Below are positions 1 through 11,826 of a stretch of 64,000 bases of DNA, piece by piece. Numbering within the stretch: position 1 is the stretch's first letter; every line of letters begins with the position of its first letter. Location: the NCBI RefSeq assembly GCF_002245785.1, contig NZ_NNCE01000005.1:25905-89904 (forward strand), read 5' to 3'. This DNA comes from Mycoplasma testudineum (GTDB lineage: Bacteria; Bacillota_I; Bacilli_A; Mycoplasmatales; Metamycoplasmataceae). Made by a program: the position numbers and the translations under genes. Under the pieces are notes generated by a model that was given only the letters and a program-made list of their open reading frames with translations, did not search any database and had not been told where the DNA came from.

Positions 1-20
1 ACTTATTTATAATAAAAATC

Positions 21-1946
21 ATGAACACATATTCAGTAGCAAATTTAAAACAATTAAATGGTTTAGATGCAGTTAGAAAACGTCCGGGGATGTACATCGG
101 TTCTACAGATTCAAGAGGAATGCATCACTTAGTTTGAGAAATTTTTGACAATTCCGTAGATGAAGTTTTAGCTAAGTATGCAAAAAAAATAAAAGTAACT
201 TTAACTAAAGAAAATTCAATTATTGTAGAAGATGATGGAAGAGGTATACCTGTTGAAAAACATAGTACCGGATTAAGCGGAGTAGAATTAGTTTTTACCG
301 AATTACACGCAGGTGGTAAATTTGGAGATGGGGCATATAAAACAGCAGGTGGATTACATGGTGTTGGCGCAAGTGTAGTTAATGCTTTAAGTAATTTTGT
401 CAAGGTTTGAGTTTATAAAGACGGTAAAGAGTATTTTACCGAATTTATAGATGGCGGAAAAATTAAAACTAAAACAAAAGTTGTTGGTTCAACATCAAAA
501 CAAGGCACAAAAGTAGAATTTCAACCAAATGAAATAATTTTTAAAAAAGCAGTTTTTAATTTTGATTTAATAAGTGAACGCTTTCAAGAAGCAGCTTTTT
601 TAAATAGTGAATTAGAAATAATTTTGAAAAATGAAATTAATAGTGAAATTAAAAAATTTAAGTATTCAAATGGTCTTGTTGCATTTATAGAATTTATAAA
701 TGCATCTAAAAAGAAAGCTACTGATATTATTTCGTTTAAAAGTGATGCTTCAGATATTGAAGTTGATTGGGCTTTCCAATACACTAACGATTATAGTGAA
801 ACAATCGTTTCGTTTGTAAATAACATCAAAACAAGAGATGGTGGAGTGCATGTAACTGCATTCAAAACAGCTTTTACGAGAATTATCAATGATTGAGCTT
901 TTGAAAGAAAATTAATAAAATCAAAATCATTTTTTGATGGTGAAGATATACGAGAAGGTCTTTCTACTGTTTTATCTTTGAAAGTACCTGAAAATATTCT
1001 AGAATTTGTAGGTCAAACAAAAGATAAATTAGGAACACCTGAAGCAAAGTTAGTTGTCGAAGATTTCATAATAAATTCAACAAGAAAATGGCTTAATGAA
1101 AATGCCAAAGAAGCTGAAAGAATTATTCAAAAAATCAAAAAAGCCTATGATTCAAGAATGGCAGCTAGAAAAGCTAGAAAAGAATCAAGAACTTTAAAAA
1201 ATAAAATGAAAGAAAAGCAAATTCTTTCAGGTAAATTGACTCCAGCACAAAGTAATAATCCCGTTGAAAAAGAAATTTTTTTAGTTGAAGGAGATTCAGC
1301 TGGCGGGTCAGCAAAAAGTGGAAGAGATAGAAAATATCAAGCAATTCTTCCCTTACGTGGAAAAGTAATAAATACCGAAAGAGCTAGATTGATTGACATA
1401 TTAAAAAATGAAGAAATTGCCACAATAATCAACACGTTAAATTGTGGTATAGGTGAAGATTTTAATATTAATAATTTACAATATCACAAAATTATAATTA
1501 TGACAGATGCCGATACAGATGGAGCGCATATACAAGTTTTATTACTTACTTTCTTTTTTAGATACATGAGAAAATTGATTGACAATGGCCATGTATACAT
1601 TGCTTTACCACCACTTTTCAAGATAACCTACAAAGATTCTAAAAAATCAGTAAAATATGCTTTTGATGAATCTGAACTTAAAGAATTAACTGTAAATAAA
1701 AGTTATGAATTACAACGTTATAAAGGTTTGGGTGAAATGAATGCTGAACAATTATGAGAAACTACAATGGACCCTCAAAACCGTTCGTTAATAAAAGTAA
1801 CTTTGGAAGATATTGCCATAATCGAAAGAAGAGTTTCGACTTTAATGGGTGATAATGTTGATTTACGTAAAGAATGAATTAGTAAAAATGTCAATTTTAA
1901 TAATGAAGATGATTTTAAAATCGAAGTAAGCGGTAATAATGTCTAA
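21..1946 (+). CDS. parE: DNA topoisomerase IV subunit B (ParE)
   Basis: ATPase subunit of topoisomerase IV, which works with ParC to unlink daughter chromosomes. The 641-residue frame has the GHKL ATPase start ([11 protein letters not shown], then [14 protein letters not shown] with TGA as Trp). The GHKL glycine motif [11 protein letters not shown] lies near residue 112. The Toprim part has [10 protein letters not shown] near 420 and DADTDGAH near 495. Family length and order are normal. It is ParE rather than GyrB because parC follows directly: parC starts at 1939, inside the parE stop region. The start is the first ATG of the frame, 20 nt into the window, so a start further upstream cannot be fully excluded. 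Identification is firm. Confidence 0.96.
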
Positions 1947-4605
1947 AAAAAATGCAGTAAATAACGAAGAATTTTTAATTCAAAATCTTGACGAAATAAT
2001 GTCTGAACGTTTTGGGAAATATTCTAAATATATTATCCAAGAAAGAGCATTGCCCGATTCAAGAGATGGTCTTAAGCCGGTACAACGAAGAATTTTATAT
2101 TCTATGCATGCTTTGAAATTGCATAATCAAAATCCATATAAAAAATCAGCCAGAGTTGTTGGTGATGTTATCGGAAAATACCACCCACATGGTGATACTT
2201 CGATTTATGATGCAATGATTAGAATGGCACAAGATTGAAAAATGGCAATGCCGTTAGTTCAGATGCACGGTAATGTTGGTTCAATTGATGATGATCCTGC
2301 TGCTGCTATGAGATATACTGAAAGTAGATTAGCAGCTATTTCAGATTTAATGCTTGAAGGTATTGACAAAGGGATTGTAAAATTTGCTCCTAATTTTGAT
2401 GATACCGAAACTGAACCTACTGTTTTACCTGCCTTTTTTCCTAATTTATTAGTGAATGGATCTAAAGGAATAGCTTCTGGATTTGCAACAGAAATGCCTC
2501 CTCACAATTTAGTTGAAGTATTAAATGCCGCAATTGCCAAAATTAAAAATCAAAATTTGACAATTCAAACATTGATGAAATATATTAAAGGACCTGATTT
2601 TCCAACTGGGGGAATAATACATGGAAATAGCGAAATTGAAAAAGCCTTTGAAACTGGTAGAGGTAAAATTGTTTTAAGTTCAAAATATGAAATCATCAAA
2701 AATTCAAAAGAACATTATATTTCTATTACTCAAATTCCATACGGCGTTGTTAAATCAAAATTAGTTTTTAGTATTGATGAATTATTATTGAAACATAAAT
2801 TAGCTGGTGTCAAAGAAGTTCTTGATGCAAGTGATAGAAATGGAATTGATATTCACATCAAATTAGAAAAAGATGCCGATCCTGATTCGATAATGAAATT
2901 TTTAATTTCAAAAACAGAGTTGCAAATTTATTACAATTATAATAATATTGCGATTGACAATGGTTTTCCTACATTAATGAATTTGAATGCACTTTTAGGT
3001 AGTTATTTAGACCATTTTGCAGAAATTAATACTTCAATAATTAAATACGATTTAGATAAATCTGAAAAAAGACTAGAAATAGTTGAAGGATTTATAAAAG
3101 TAGCGTCTATTACTGACAAAGTAATTAAAATAATCAGACAAAGTGAAAATGGTAAAAAAGGTGTAATCGAAAACCTTCAATCTAATTTTGATTTTACCCT
3201 TAGGCAATCTACATCAATAGCAGAAATGCAACTTTATAGATTGAGTCAAACAGATTTTCTTTCATTCCAAGGTGAAAGAGATCAATTGATTTTAAAAAAT
3301 CAGGAATTAAAATTACTTTTATCAGATGAAAATGAATTCAGAAAACATTTGATTAAAATTTTAAAAGAAATAATTAAAAAATATGGTGTCGAGCGAAAAA
3401 CAATTTTAATAGATGATGATTTAGATAAAAGTTACAATATCGAAAATTTAATAGAAGTTGAAAATGTCAATGTAATAATTACTGCAAATTCATATATATC
3501 TAGAGTAAGTTCAAAAATTTATCAATCTAATAGTTTTGATACCTTACCTTTAAATGATGATGATTATATTAAATTTGATTTAAATGCCAATACAAAGCAA
3601 AAATTATTAATTCTAACAAACAAAGGTAATTATATTTTGATACCTGTTTATAGACTTAAATCCTTAAAATGAAAAGAACCTGGTCAACATATAAGTGAGT
3701 TTGACTATTTAGATAATGATGAAAAAATAATTAATGTCTTAGTTATGAATGAAATAAATAATACTCAAGGATTCATTTATTTTGTAACTAAATCCGGAAT
3801 GGGTAAGCGTTCATTAATAAGTGATTTTGAAACCAACAGATTTGGTAAAAAAATAAAAGCAATTACTTTAAAAAAGGGAGATACATTAGTTAGTTCATCA
3901 ACTTCATTTGGGAACGGAATTATTTTAATTTTTACTTCGGCAGACACAGCATTAAAATTATCAGAAACTGAATTACCAATTTTAAAGTTAAGTGGGCAAG
4001 GGAATATAATTGCTAAATTATCTCCTGATGAAGAAGTTAATTTTGCGTTCATAATGCTAAAAAGTCAATCAGCAATTTTAATATCTAATAGAAATTTCTA
4101 TTTGCCAATTAAAATTAATGATTTCAAATTTAATAACCGAAACACTAAAGGACAAAAATATTTTGAACAAACCAAGAAAAATAATCATACAGTTATTGAT
4201 GCTGCTATATTTGAAAACAATGAACAAGTTATGTTAGTTGAGCCAAATAATGTTTCACAATTTAACTGGACTCTAGCATTAAAAAAAGATGATCAAAAAA
4301 TGTTTTTATCTTTAGGTAAAAATGTCAATAATGTATTGGTAAAAAGAGAAAATATTTTCTTACCATTATCAACAAACTATCAAGAAAATATTAATGAAGT
4401 TAAACAATCGGAAGTTTCAACATCTTTACCTCAAAAGGAAATTGAAATAACACTTGAAGCTCCTGAAAATAAAACAATTGCTAAACCGAATATTAAAAAG
4501 GATAGACCAATTAAAGATATTGAAGTCGACATTGATAAAGCATTTGAAAAATTCCAAAAGCTAGATATTGAAGCAATCTTAAATAGAGATAAGAAAAAAA
4601 AATAA
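1939..4605 (+). CDS. parC: DNA topoisomerase IV subunit A (ParC)
   Basis: Breakage-reunion subunit of topoisomerase IV, 888 residues. The N-terminal winged-helix region has [19 protein letters not shown] and the catalytic tyrosine in [10 protein letters not shown] (about residue 126). The tower and coiled-coil domain follows, then a C-terminal beta-pinwheel-like part from about residue 500. The last 100 residues are K/E-rich and lower in complexity. TGA is used at the conserved Trp just before [10 protein letters not shown]. The gene overlaps parE by 8 nt, so the two are co-translated as in other mollicutes. A strong hairpin at 4679-4716 ends the unit. Confidence 0.96.
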
Positions 4606-4678
4606 TGAAGCATTAATTATAAATTTAAATAAGAATTTAAGTAAAACCTATTTTTTTATTACTAAATGATAACTTCTC

Positions 4679-4716
4679 AAAATTAACGGTCTTAGTAGAA
4701 AGGGCCGTTAATTTTT
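4679..4716. terminator. 13-bp hairpin between convergent parC and the coiled-coil gene
   Basis: Arms 4679-4691 and 4703-4715 pair over 13 positions (one G-T) around an 11-nt loop and are followed by T residues on the plus strand; the minus strand also ends in T. It lies between convergent genes and probably stops transcription both ways. The stretch from about 4682 to 4709 is nearly identical to the hairpin just upstream of the transposase at 62635, so it may be an insertion-sequence end relic reused as a terminator. Confidence 0.75.
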
Positions 4717-4754
4717 GTTACTACATATTTTGGTTGATGGCACAATAACACTAT

Positions 4755-5984
4755 TTACTTGTTATGCTTTATTTTTAATATTTGAGTATTATCCAATTTA
4801 TTCTTTTTAAGAATGTGTCTATTTACATATACCTGGTTGAAAACAAGTAATGTAATAGCTAATGTTTGAACATTAATTTGTATATTTGCTTTGTATATCA
4901 TTTCATTAGCTGCTTTTGTATTATGAGCAAAGTCATTTCTAATTGCTGCACTTTCGTCATATATTTTTTGCGCTAAAAAGTATCTTAAAACCAATCTGAA
5001 TTCATTATCAAATATTTTATTTCATTTTTTAGGATGCATTTTGATTAGAAAATCATTTAAATTTATAGATTTTGATTGTTCTTTGTAATTTTGTTCGTTT
5101 TCACGAATTAAAAAAGACACATTTCTCATTAAACTTTCAATTATTTGTGTGGCACGAGTTACTCTTGTGTACCCAAGATCTTTTCACTCTTCTGGACTAG
5201 TTTTTTGAGTTAGCATTTTTAAAAAATTTCTTAAATACCCAACTAATTGACTTGATAAAGAATTAACATCTTTTGAATAATATTTATTAGGAAAATATAT
5301 TTCTAATTTTTTACTCATTGCTTCAATAGTATTTATAAATTTAGTAAATGTTTGTTCACTTATTAAAACTTCCTCGTTTATAAAATCTTCAATAATTTCT
5401 AAAGTCTTATCTAAATGATTGACTCTTTCAAGTGTAAAAAAGTCTTCCATATGTGCAATAAAGTCTTCGTTATTTATTATTTCTCCATCCAAAGAAAATT
5501 TGTGTTTTCATTCAATTACTTTATCGTTTAATTTATCACTACTTAAATTATGAGTCAGACTTATAATGGTTGCAAATTCCTTTGTTATTTCAGAATCATT
5601 ATCAAGTTGCTTAGAATTATCAGATTCCAAAATTAAATTTGCATTTTCAATTGCCAATGAAGAAATTTTACTTTGTTCATAGTCTCAAATTAAATTATTC
5701 AATTTTAAAATTTTATTTTGTAACTTATCAATGTTTTCGTTTATTTTTTTATTTTCTTCAGAAATAATTTTAAAATCTTTGTCGAATTTTTTAAATTGAG
5801 AATTTAGATTTTTTTCAATTAAAATTATTTGATTTTGAACATCTTTTATTTTTATTCACTTATCCGTTAATCTTTCACTTTTATCTACTAATTCTATGCT
5901 TTTATTAACCTTATTTTTATCATTGAATTTATAATTTGTTTTTTTACCGCTATATTTACTTTTTTTATTATTTTCTATGCTCAC
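4755..5984 (-). CDS. Coiled-coil hypothetical protein
   Basis: A 409-residue protein with no family I recognise. Start is GTG at 5984, chosen because AAAGGGGA lies 6-7 nt upstream and no in-frame ATG occurs nearby. The first ~40 residues are K/N-rich. Residues ~45-150 are rich in K, E, N, I and L with heptad-like spacing, as expected of a long coiled coil. The C-terminal half is helical, with a short hydrophobic stretch near residue 375 (QTLAITLLVFNQVYV). TGA is used as Trp several times. It overlaps the end of tmcAL by 17 nt, so the two are probably one transcript. It is probably a cytoplasmic or peripheral structural protein; its function is unknown. Confidence 0.85.
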
Positions 5985-6855
5985 AAATGTCCCCTTTGAT
6001 GTTTTTTACAAAAGCTACTACAGCACGCCTAATATTTGATTTACTTCTATTTTTAGAACTGCACTTATTTAAAAAAGTTTCATAATCTGGTTCTAAACAA
6101 TATTTTTTGAATAAATTACATATCTCTCGTGAGTAGTGCAAATTTGATGTGAAATTATTTTCGTTATCATTAATAATTTTACTTTGTAATAGTAAAAAAT
6201 TATTAAAATCGTTTTGAAGTACATTATTTGTTTTCAAAAATTTTTCTGGAACATAATCTAAATAATTTTGATTTGATTTCATTAAAAATCTAATGTAAGT
6301 TGCACTTGCAATATTTTCATTTGCAGATAAACTATTGTATTCAATTTTTCTTTTAATTACAATTGGATGTACATTTAGTTTTTGATTAAAAATTTCTTTA
6401 AGATATTCAATGGCCAATATATCATTGGACCCCAAATTTAAACCAAGCAATTCATTAACTATTCGAGCATATGATTTTGTAAAATTATTTTTCACCTCTA
6501 ATTTCGCTAATTGTGCTGCATACATATTCAATTTTTTAATGTCACCTAATTCCGAACCAAAACATATGTGGCTAATATTGTGTTTTTTAAATTCACTAAT
6601 AATATATTTAGCAAAGTAAGGTGCAGCTTGTATGGTATAACTAGTTTTCAATTTAACGATTTCATGAGCTCCGTATTTCAGTGCTAACCTTCTTTTTTCT
6701 TCAAACGGAATAACAGAACTTGAGCCTCTTTGAGTATAACTTGCGGATAAAAAAATTACAATTCTTGCATTTGGATAATTTATTTTTAGATAATCAAGTT
6801 GAAATTTATGTCCATTATGAAATGGATTGTACTCGGCTATTATTGCAATATTCAT
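5968..6855 (-). CDS. tmcAL: tRNA(Met) cytidine acetate ligase-like protein (TmcAL/YlbM family)
   Basis: A 295-residue nucleotidyltransferase-fold protein. The N-terminus IAEYNPFHNGH is the diagnostic ATP-binding HxGH-type motif of the TmcAL (DUF795) family. The family activates acetate with ATP and acetylates C34 of elongator tRNA(Met). SSVIPFEEKRRLAL and FGSELGDI are further family blocks. It is shorter than the ~400-residue Bacillus protein, lacking part of the C-terminal domain, as seen in reduced genomes. No Shine-Dalgarno is visible. A TATAAT box lies 6 nt upstream of ATG 6855, suggesting leaderless translation. The acetylation role is inferred from the family. Confidence 0.85.
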   Translation of the reverse strand: MNIAIIAEYNPFHNGHKFQLDYLKINYPNARIVIFLSASYTQRGSSSVIPFEEKRRLALKYGAHEIVKLKTSYTIQAAPYFAKYIISEFKKHNISHICFGSELGDIKKLNMYAAQLAKLEVKNNFTKSYARIVNELLGLNLGSNDILAIEYLKEIFNQKLNVHPIVIKRKIEYNSLSANENIASATYIRFLMKSNQNYLDYVPEKFLKTNNVLQNDFNNFLLLQSKIINDNENNFTSNLHYSREICNLFKKYCLEPDYETFLNKCSSKNRSKSNIRRAVVAFVKNIKGDICEHRK

Positions 6856-6861
6856 TTTTTA

Positions 6862-6881
6862 ATTATAAAACTATATATAAT
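6862..6881. promoter_or_regulatory. Back-to-back divergent -10 boxes for tmcAL and fpg
   Basis: The whole intergenic space is 32 bp (6856-6887). It contains TATAAT on the minus strand at 6862-6867, 6 nt before the tmcAL ATG, and TATAAT on the plus strand at 6876-6881, 6 nt before the fpg ATG. No Shine-Dalgarno precedes either start. Transcripts would begin at or within a base or two of the start codons. The -35 regions have no good consensus. Confidence 0.6.
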
Positions 6882-6887
6882 TTTTTT

Positions 6888-7709
6888 ATGCCAGAATTGC
6901 CAGAAGTAAGAGTGAATGCAAAAGCATTAAATGATACGGTTAAAAACAAGGTTGTGAAATCAATAAAAGTTTGAATGCCAAAACTAATTAAAGAAATTTC
7001 TGAACAAGAATTCATTAATTCCCTAATCGGAAAGAAAATTACAAAAGTTGATAACCGAGCTAAATTTTTAGTTTTTCATTTTAGTGATTCAACAATAATG
7101 CTGTCTCATTTAAGAATGTCCGGTCAATATTTTTATTACAGTGCGGCACCATTATTTTTAGAAACAAATGTCCACATAATTTGATATTTTAGTGATGGAT
7201 CAGAATTGCATTATAAAGACCCAAGACAGTTTGGAACATTTCACATAAGAACAAATGATAATTATTTGAAAATTAAGCCACTAGTTAATGTTGCACCAAT
7301 CCCTGCTAATGTCGATATTGACGTTTTATATTCAAAGATGAAAAAAAGTTCACGTGCTATTAAAACATTTTTATTAGATCAAAGTAATGTTGCTGGTTTA
7401 GGAAATATTTATGTTAATGAAGCGTTATGAGATGTAAAAGTTCATCCTTCAATTGAAGCAAAAAATATTAGTAAATTAACATTAAAAAAGATCATAGATT
7501 CATCAACAAGAATATTAGATAAGTCTACTGCATTGGGCGGAAGTACAATTGACACGTATGCATCATTAAATCAAAAAGAAGGAAATTATCAAAATTTCCT
7601 TCAAGTCCACGGTAAGGACAAACATTTATGTAGTCGGTGTGGTACCGAAATCGAAAAATATTACGTTAATGGTAGGTCAACATATTTTTGTCTAAATGAG
7701 CAAATCTAG
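6888..7709 (+). CDS. mutM: Formamidopyrimidine-DNA glycosylase (Fpg/MutM)
   Basis: Base-excision repair glycosylase/AP lyase for 8-oxoguanine and formamidopyrimidines, 273 residues. MPELPEV supplies the catalytic Pro (after Met removal) and Glu. NRAKFLVF holds the conserved lysine region, HLRMSGQY the next block, and DQSNVAGLGNIYVNEAL the helix-two-turn-helix. The C-terminal zinc finger is atypical: CSRC is followed by a single later Cys in YFCLNEQI, so the expected fourth Cys is replaced by Glu and the usual end is altered. The gene converges on the minus-strand operon and overlaps its last gene by 4 nt. Likely leaderless start. Confidence 0.95.
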
Positions 7710-8104
7710 ATAGTTGTAGGACTAGTAATTTGACTATGTTTTTTTGGAATTAATTTTATCAATTTGTGATTATCAATGTTAGTTTCAAGTGATTTTTGCA
7801 AGCTAGACATTATCAGTAATTTGTTTTCATCATCTATTATGTCATCGGCCTTATGATTTTTGACAATAATTGCTCTATGAAAATCATTTATTGTAATTAA
7901 GTAATTATGCAGTATGTCTACATATAGTTTGCATTCACCAACTGTTATTTCTAAGTCGCTTTCATAAGTTTTATTTTCAGATAATGTAATAAAGTAATAT
8001 TTATCCTCTTCTGAACCAACTATAAGTGCTTTTGAGTTAATTTTATTATCCTCAAGCATTTTTTTGTTTCCAATTTCTATTGGTGTTAATATTTGTAAAA
8101 TCAT
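7706..8104 (-). CDS. Hypothetical 132-residue protein, last gene of the T4SS-like operon
   Basis: A small, soluble, acidic-to-neutral protein of alternating beta-like segments (ILQILTPIEIGNKK, KALIVGSEEDKYYFITL, CKLYVDILHNYLITI) with no signal or membrane segment. I recognise no family. Its ATG shares the A of the preceding gene's TAA (TAATG at 8104), so it is translationally coupled to the 1240-residue surface protein. It may be a cytoplasmic partner of that operon. The 3' end overlaps the fpg end by 4 nt on the other strand. Confidence 0.8.
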   Translation of the reverse strand: MILQILTPIEIGNKKMLEDNKINSKALIVGSEEDKYYFITLSENKTYESDLEITVGECKLYVDILHNYLITINDFHRAIIVKNHKADDIIDDENKLLIMSSLQKSLETNIDNHKLIKLIPKKHSQITSPTTI

Positions 8105-11100
8105 TATTTTACCTTTCTGTTAAATTTGTTATGTATTATTTTTCCAATTACTAGTGCACTTATTGTAATAGTAATTATTAATGGCACGAGCCAATATGAC
8201 AAAGCTAATTTATTTGATTCTAAGCTTTTATTTATTTCATCTGTAGTGGCATTGTTTAATATTGTGTTTACTGCTTCACTACTATTGTTATTGTTTTGAA
8301 TTATCACAAACAGACTATTTAAGAGTGTCTCATTTGCGGATTCTATTTCTATTTTTACTTTATTAATATTATTTGGTCTTAACAAGGTTAAAAAAGTACC
8401 GGGTGTAGATAGATTGATTGCTTTAAGTTCGCTTGAGTAATCAATACCAAAATTTGAGAATTTTTCTTGAAAAAAAGAAGTAATTAATTGATACATTTTA
8501 CCACCATCATTAGTTTCCAAAATCAGGTTTTCGATTTTTAAATCTCTTAAGTCAATTATAAATTTGTCACCCTCTGAAATAGAATTTTTTACTACAACAT
8601 TAAATTCGTTAATAAAATATTTTTGATTTGGAAGCAATGTTATCTGTATCTCAAAATTACCATTTCTATTTATAGGTAGCAAAATTTCATCTAGATCCTT
8701 AATAAAGAAATCTTTTTTATAGTATATTTCATTTTCATAACCTATTTTTGTTAATTCAGCTTCTAACAAACTAATAAATTCAATCTTGCTTTTTGCATTT
8801 AATAAAATTGAATTTATCTTCATTTTTGATAAATCATTATTTTTAGGGACAAATTCCCCATCAAAATAATTATAGATAATTAATTTTTCATAGATGTGTA
8901 TATCATCACTACTAGATGTTATTTCTATTTGATATTTTATAGTATCTGAAGCGCTGTGATGAACCGTTGACAATCGTTCTAATAATTCAGAACTTAATCC
9001 TTGAATTTTGAATAATTTAGAATATTTTGGACCTACACTCATGGAAATATGGTTTTTAATAGAAGTTATAATTGACGTCTTGTTAGTCAATCCATTTAAA
9101 TTAAGCTCGCTAATATTAAAATCTAGTAGAGTTGGGAGTTTAATTTGTTTTTTATCAACTTGACTTATTGGATATACCATAAATTCAAATCCGTTTGTCA
9201 TAGTGGGACTAGAGTGATTCCAAATTAATGCTCTTTCAGGAAATATTGAATTTTCTAAAAATACATCGCTTCCTAAATTTTGTCTATCAAAGTATTTAAT
9301 CTTTTCATTCTCATGATCTTTTCATTCAATATCATTAAAATTATTTTCATAATTTATATTTGTCAGGTCAAAATTTTCATTTTTAATTGAAAATATAAAC
9401 CACTTATCATGATCGTTTTGCTCAAATTTTAATTTAAAATATTCATCAGCATTTAGTTGATCAACACCGAATTTGAAAGCAAAATCTTTTGAATTACTTA
9501 ATTCTATATTCATTTCAGATGCAATTAAAATATTTTGATGCTCTATAGACTTAATTAGATTTTCGATAAAGTTATCACTGACAAATATTTTTAATTTATT
9601 TAATAGTTGTTTTATTACTCCGGTTTTACTTCACTCACTATTTTCATCAAGATTATCACTAAGTTTATTATTGTTTTTGGTAACGCTATTTTCATTTTGT
9701 TTTATTTTTTGATCACTTTCAATTTTGGGTAAATTCTTAGTTTCAAAATTATTCAAAATATTTTTTGGATCATTTTTATTACCGGCATGAGTATTATTAA
9801 ATTTTAAATTGTTGCTGTTATTGCCCAATTTTTTACCGATATAAATGGCATTATTATTATCGTTATTGTTGCCTTGTTTTTCTGAGCTGTTAATTTTTTT
9901 TACAATTGAATCAACTTCTGTTTTGTTTAAATCAACACTATCGAGATAGGGCAATTCATATGTAATATAATCAACTCATCCTTGTAGCAATTTACTATAG
10001 TTTTGAAAAATATAATTTACGACAGTAGTTGGATAATTCTTGTTTAAATATATTTTTAATATTTGACCATAAATTGATTTATCCGCTTCGATGAAATATT
10101 TTTCAAAAAATTTATCAAACTCTGGACTAGTTTCACCGATGAAATGTAAGTAATATTTGTCTAGTTTAGATTGTTTATGTAAGAATTTAAAAAGATGCAG
10201 CCCAGTTTCAGATATATAATATGTATTATCTTTTTTAAATTTTGATTTATCTAATTTTTCGTCAATATATGAGTCATTTACATTCTTTTTGTAACCATGA
10301 ATTATTTCATATTCATCATTGCTTTCAATTGTTATTCCTTTATCGGATTTGCTAAAGTTTACAAAACCTCCAATTTCATTCTTATTAATCAATTTATTCA
10401 ACTGATTAGAGTAATGTAAATATTCTTTCCTTTTGACAAAATAATTTTTTGTAATTAATCCTGTAATTGGATCTATTAACGGATTGTAATATGGATTTTC
10501 ATCTTTATTCTCGTTTAAGTATTGAGTTAATATTTTTTTTTGATGTGAATTTTTTTCGGGATTCCAACCAAAATATTTACTTTTTAGAACTTGATTATCA
10601 ACATTTTTATAGAAATTAATTGTTTGCAATACCTTATTATCTAAATCCTTAATTTCGATTTTTATTTGAAACTCATTTTCTCAATTTTTTTCAATATCAT
10701 ATTCAAATATATTGTCTAAAACTGCTATTTTAACATCGTTTACTGCAATGTATTTTTTACTTAATTTATTTGACTTATAAATAACTTTCGGGAACTGATT
10801 GACAATAATTGTATCAATTCCATTCTCATTTTTATGTGTCGGAATTTCAGATTCGTAATTTCCATTTTTTCAATTGTTTTTTCTATAAATAAAATTTAAT
10901 GTGTCTTCAAGAAGCAAATTGTATTTTGGTATTTCTTGAAATTGTATCTTAATTTTTTCAAATATATGATCATGAATTCAATTATCATTTTGAAAAAAAG
11001 TTAGTTTTGGTGTTGTTGTTATTGTGTTAGATTTAATAGATGTTTTATCCAGAGTCCATTTGAAACTATAATTTTTTATAGCTGTACTTAAATTATTTAA

Positions 11101-11826
11101 TTGATATATTGTATTAACAACAATGTTTTCGCTTTTATTTATGTTTTTGTCTCATGTAATATATTTAGCAGTATTTGATTGAACTTTGGCCATTTCTTTT
11201 TTTAATGTATTTATATATGAAAAGACATCATCGTTTATATAGTATTCATAACTAATGTCAAATACTTTTTGAATGCTAAATAAATCAATTTGTGAATTGT
11301 CATTAGATGATAAATTTAAAGTGTATTTTTGAAATTGATGTTGAATTTTTAAAATACGACTATATATGTGTGGTTCAATTAAATTTTTTAGTTGATTTTC
11401 AGTTAGCGTATTAGTATTTTCTGATTTTGGTAATTCTAGGTAGTAATTGCTTTTTTCTTTGCTATGCAACGGATAGTGTATTCTTATTTTGTCACTAGAA
11501 CTAAATGAATGAGGTAAGTCAACACTTTTTGTTGCCTTGTTGATATACATTAATTTTTCGTTTACATATATCTGTGGCCCTGGATTATAAAATAGCTGAC
11601 TGTTATTTTTAAATTTTGATAAAAATACTGCCCTTACTGCTCCAGTGTTTATATTTTCTGATCACCTATGAGTTTTAGTTAATTTATTTTCTACCCTAAT
11701 GGAATTTTCAATTTTGTAATTAGGCACTAAATCATTAGATGCTATTGTGAATATAGGCAAAATTGAAATAAAAATTAACATGAATATTTTTATAAATTTA
11801 ATAGCAATATTTTTGTTCAATTTCAT
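8104..11826 (-). CDS. Very large envelope-anchored surface protein of the T4SS-like operon
   Basis: A single open frame of 1240 residues once TGA is read as Trp. The N-terminus is a signal/anchor: MKLNKN, then a hydrophobic core FIKIFMLIFISILPIFTIA. The body is beta-rich, N/K/S/I-rich and contains an Asn-rich low-complexity linker at about residues 625-720 (NNNDNNN, NKNDPKN, KQNENS). The C-terminus has one hydrophobic segment (SYWLVPLIITITISALVIG) and a short basic tail, so nearly all of it should lie outside the membrane. ATG 11826 is preferred over ATG 11781 because it gives a proper basic signal-peptide start; no clear Shine-Dalgarno separates them. It overlaps the VirB4-like gene by 29 nt. 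No family recognised; probably the extracellular part or adhesin of the machine. Confidence 0.88.
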
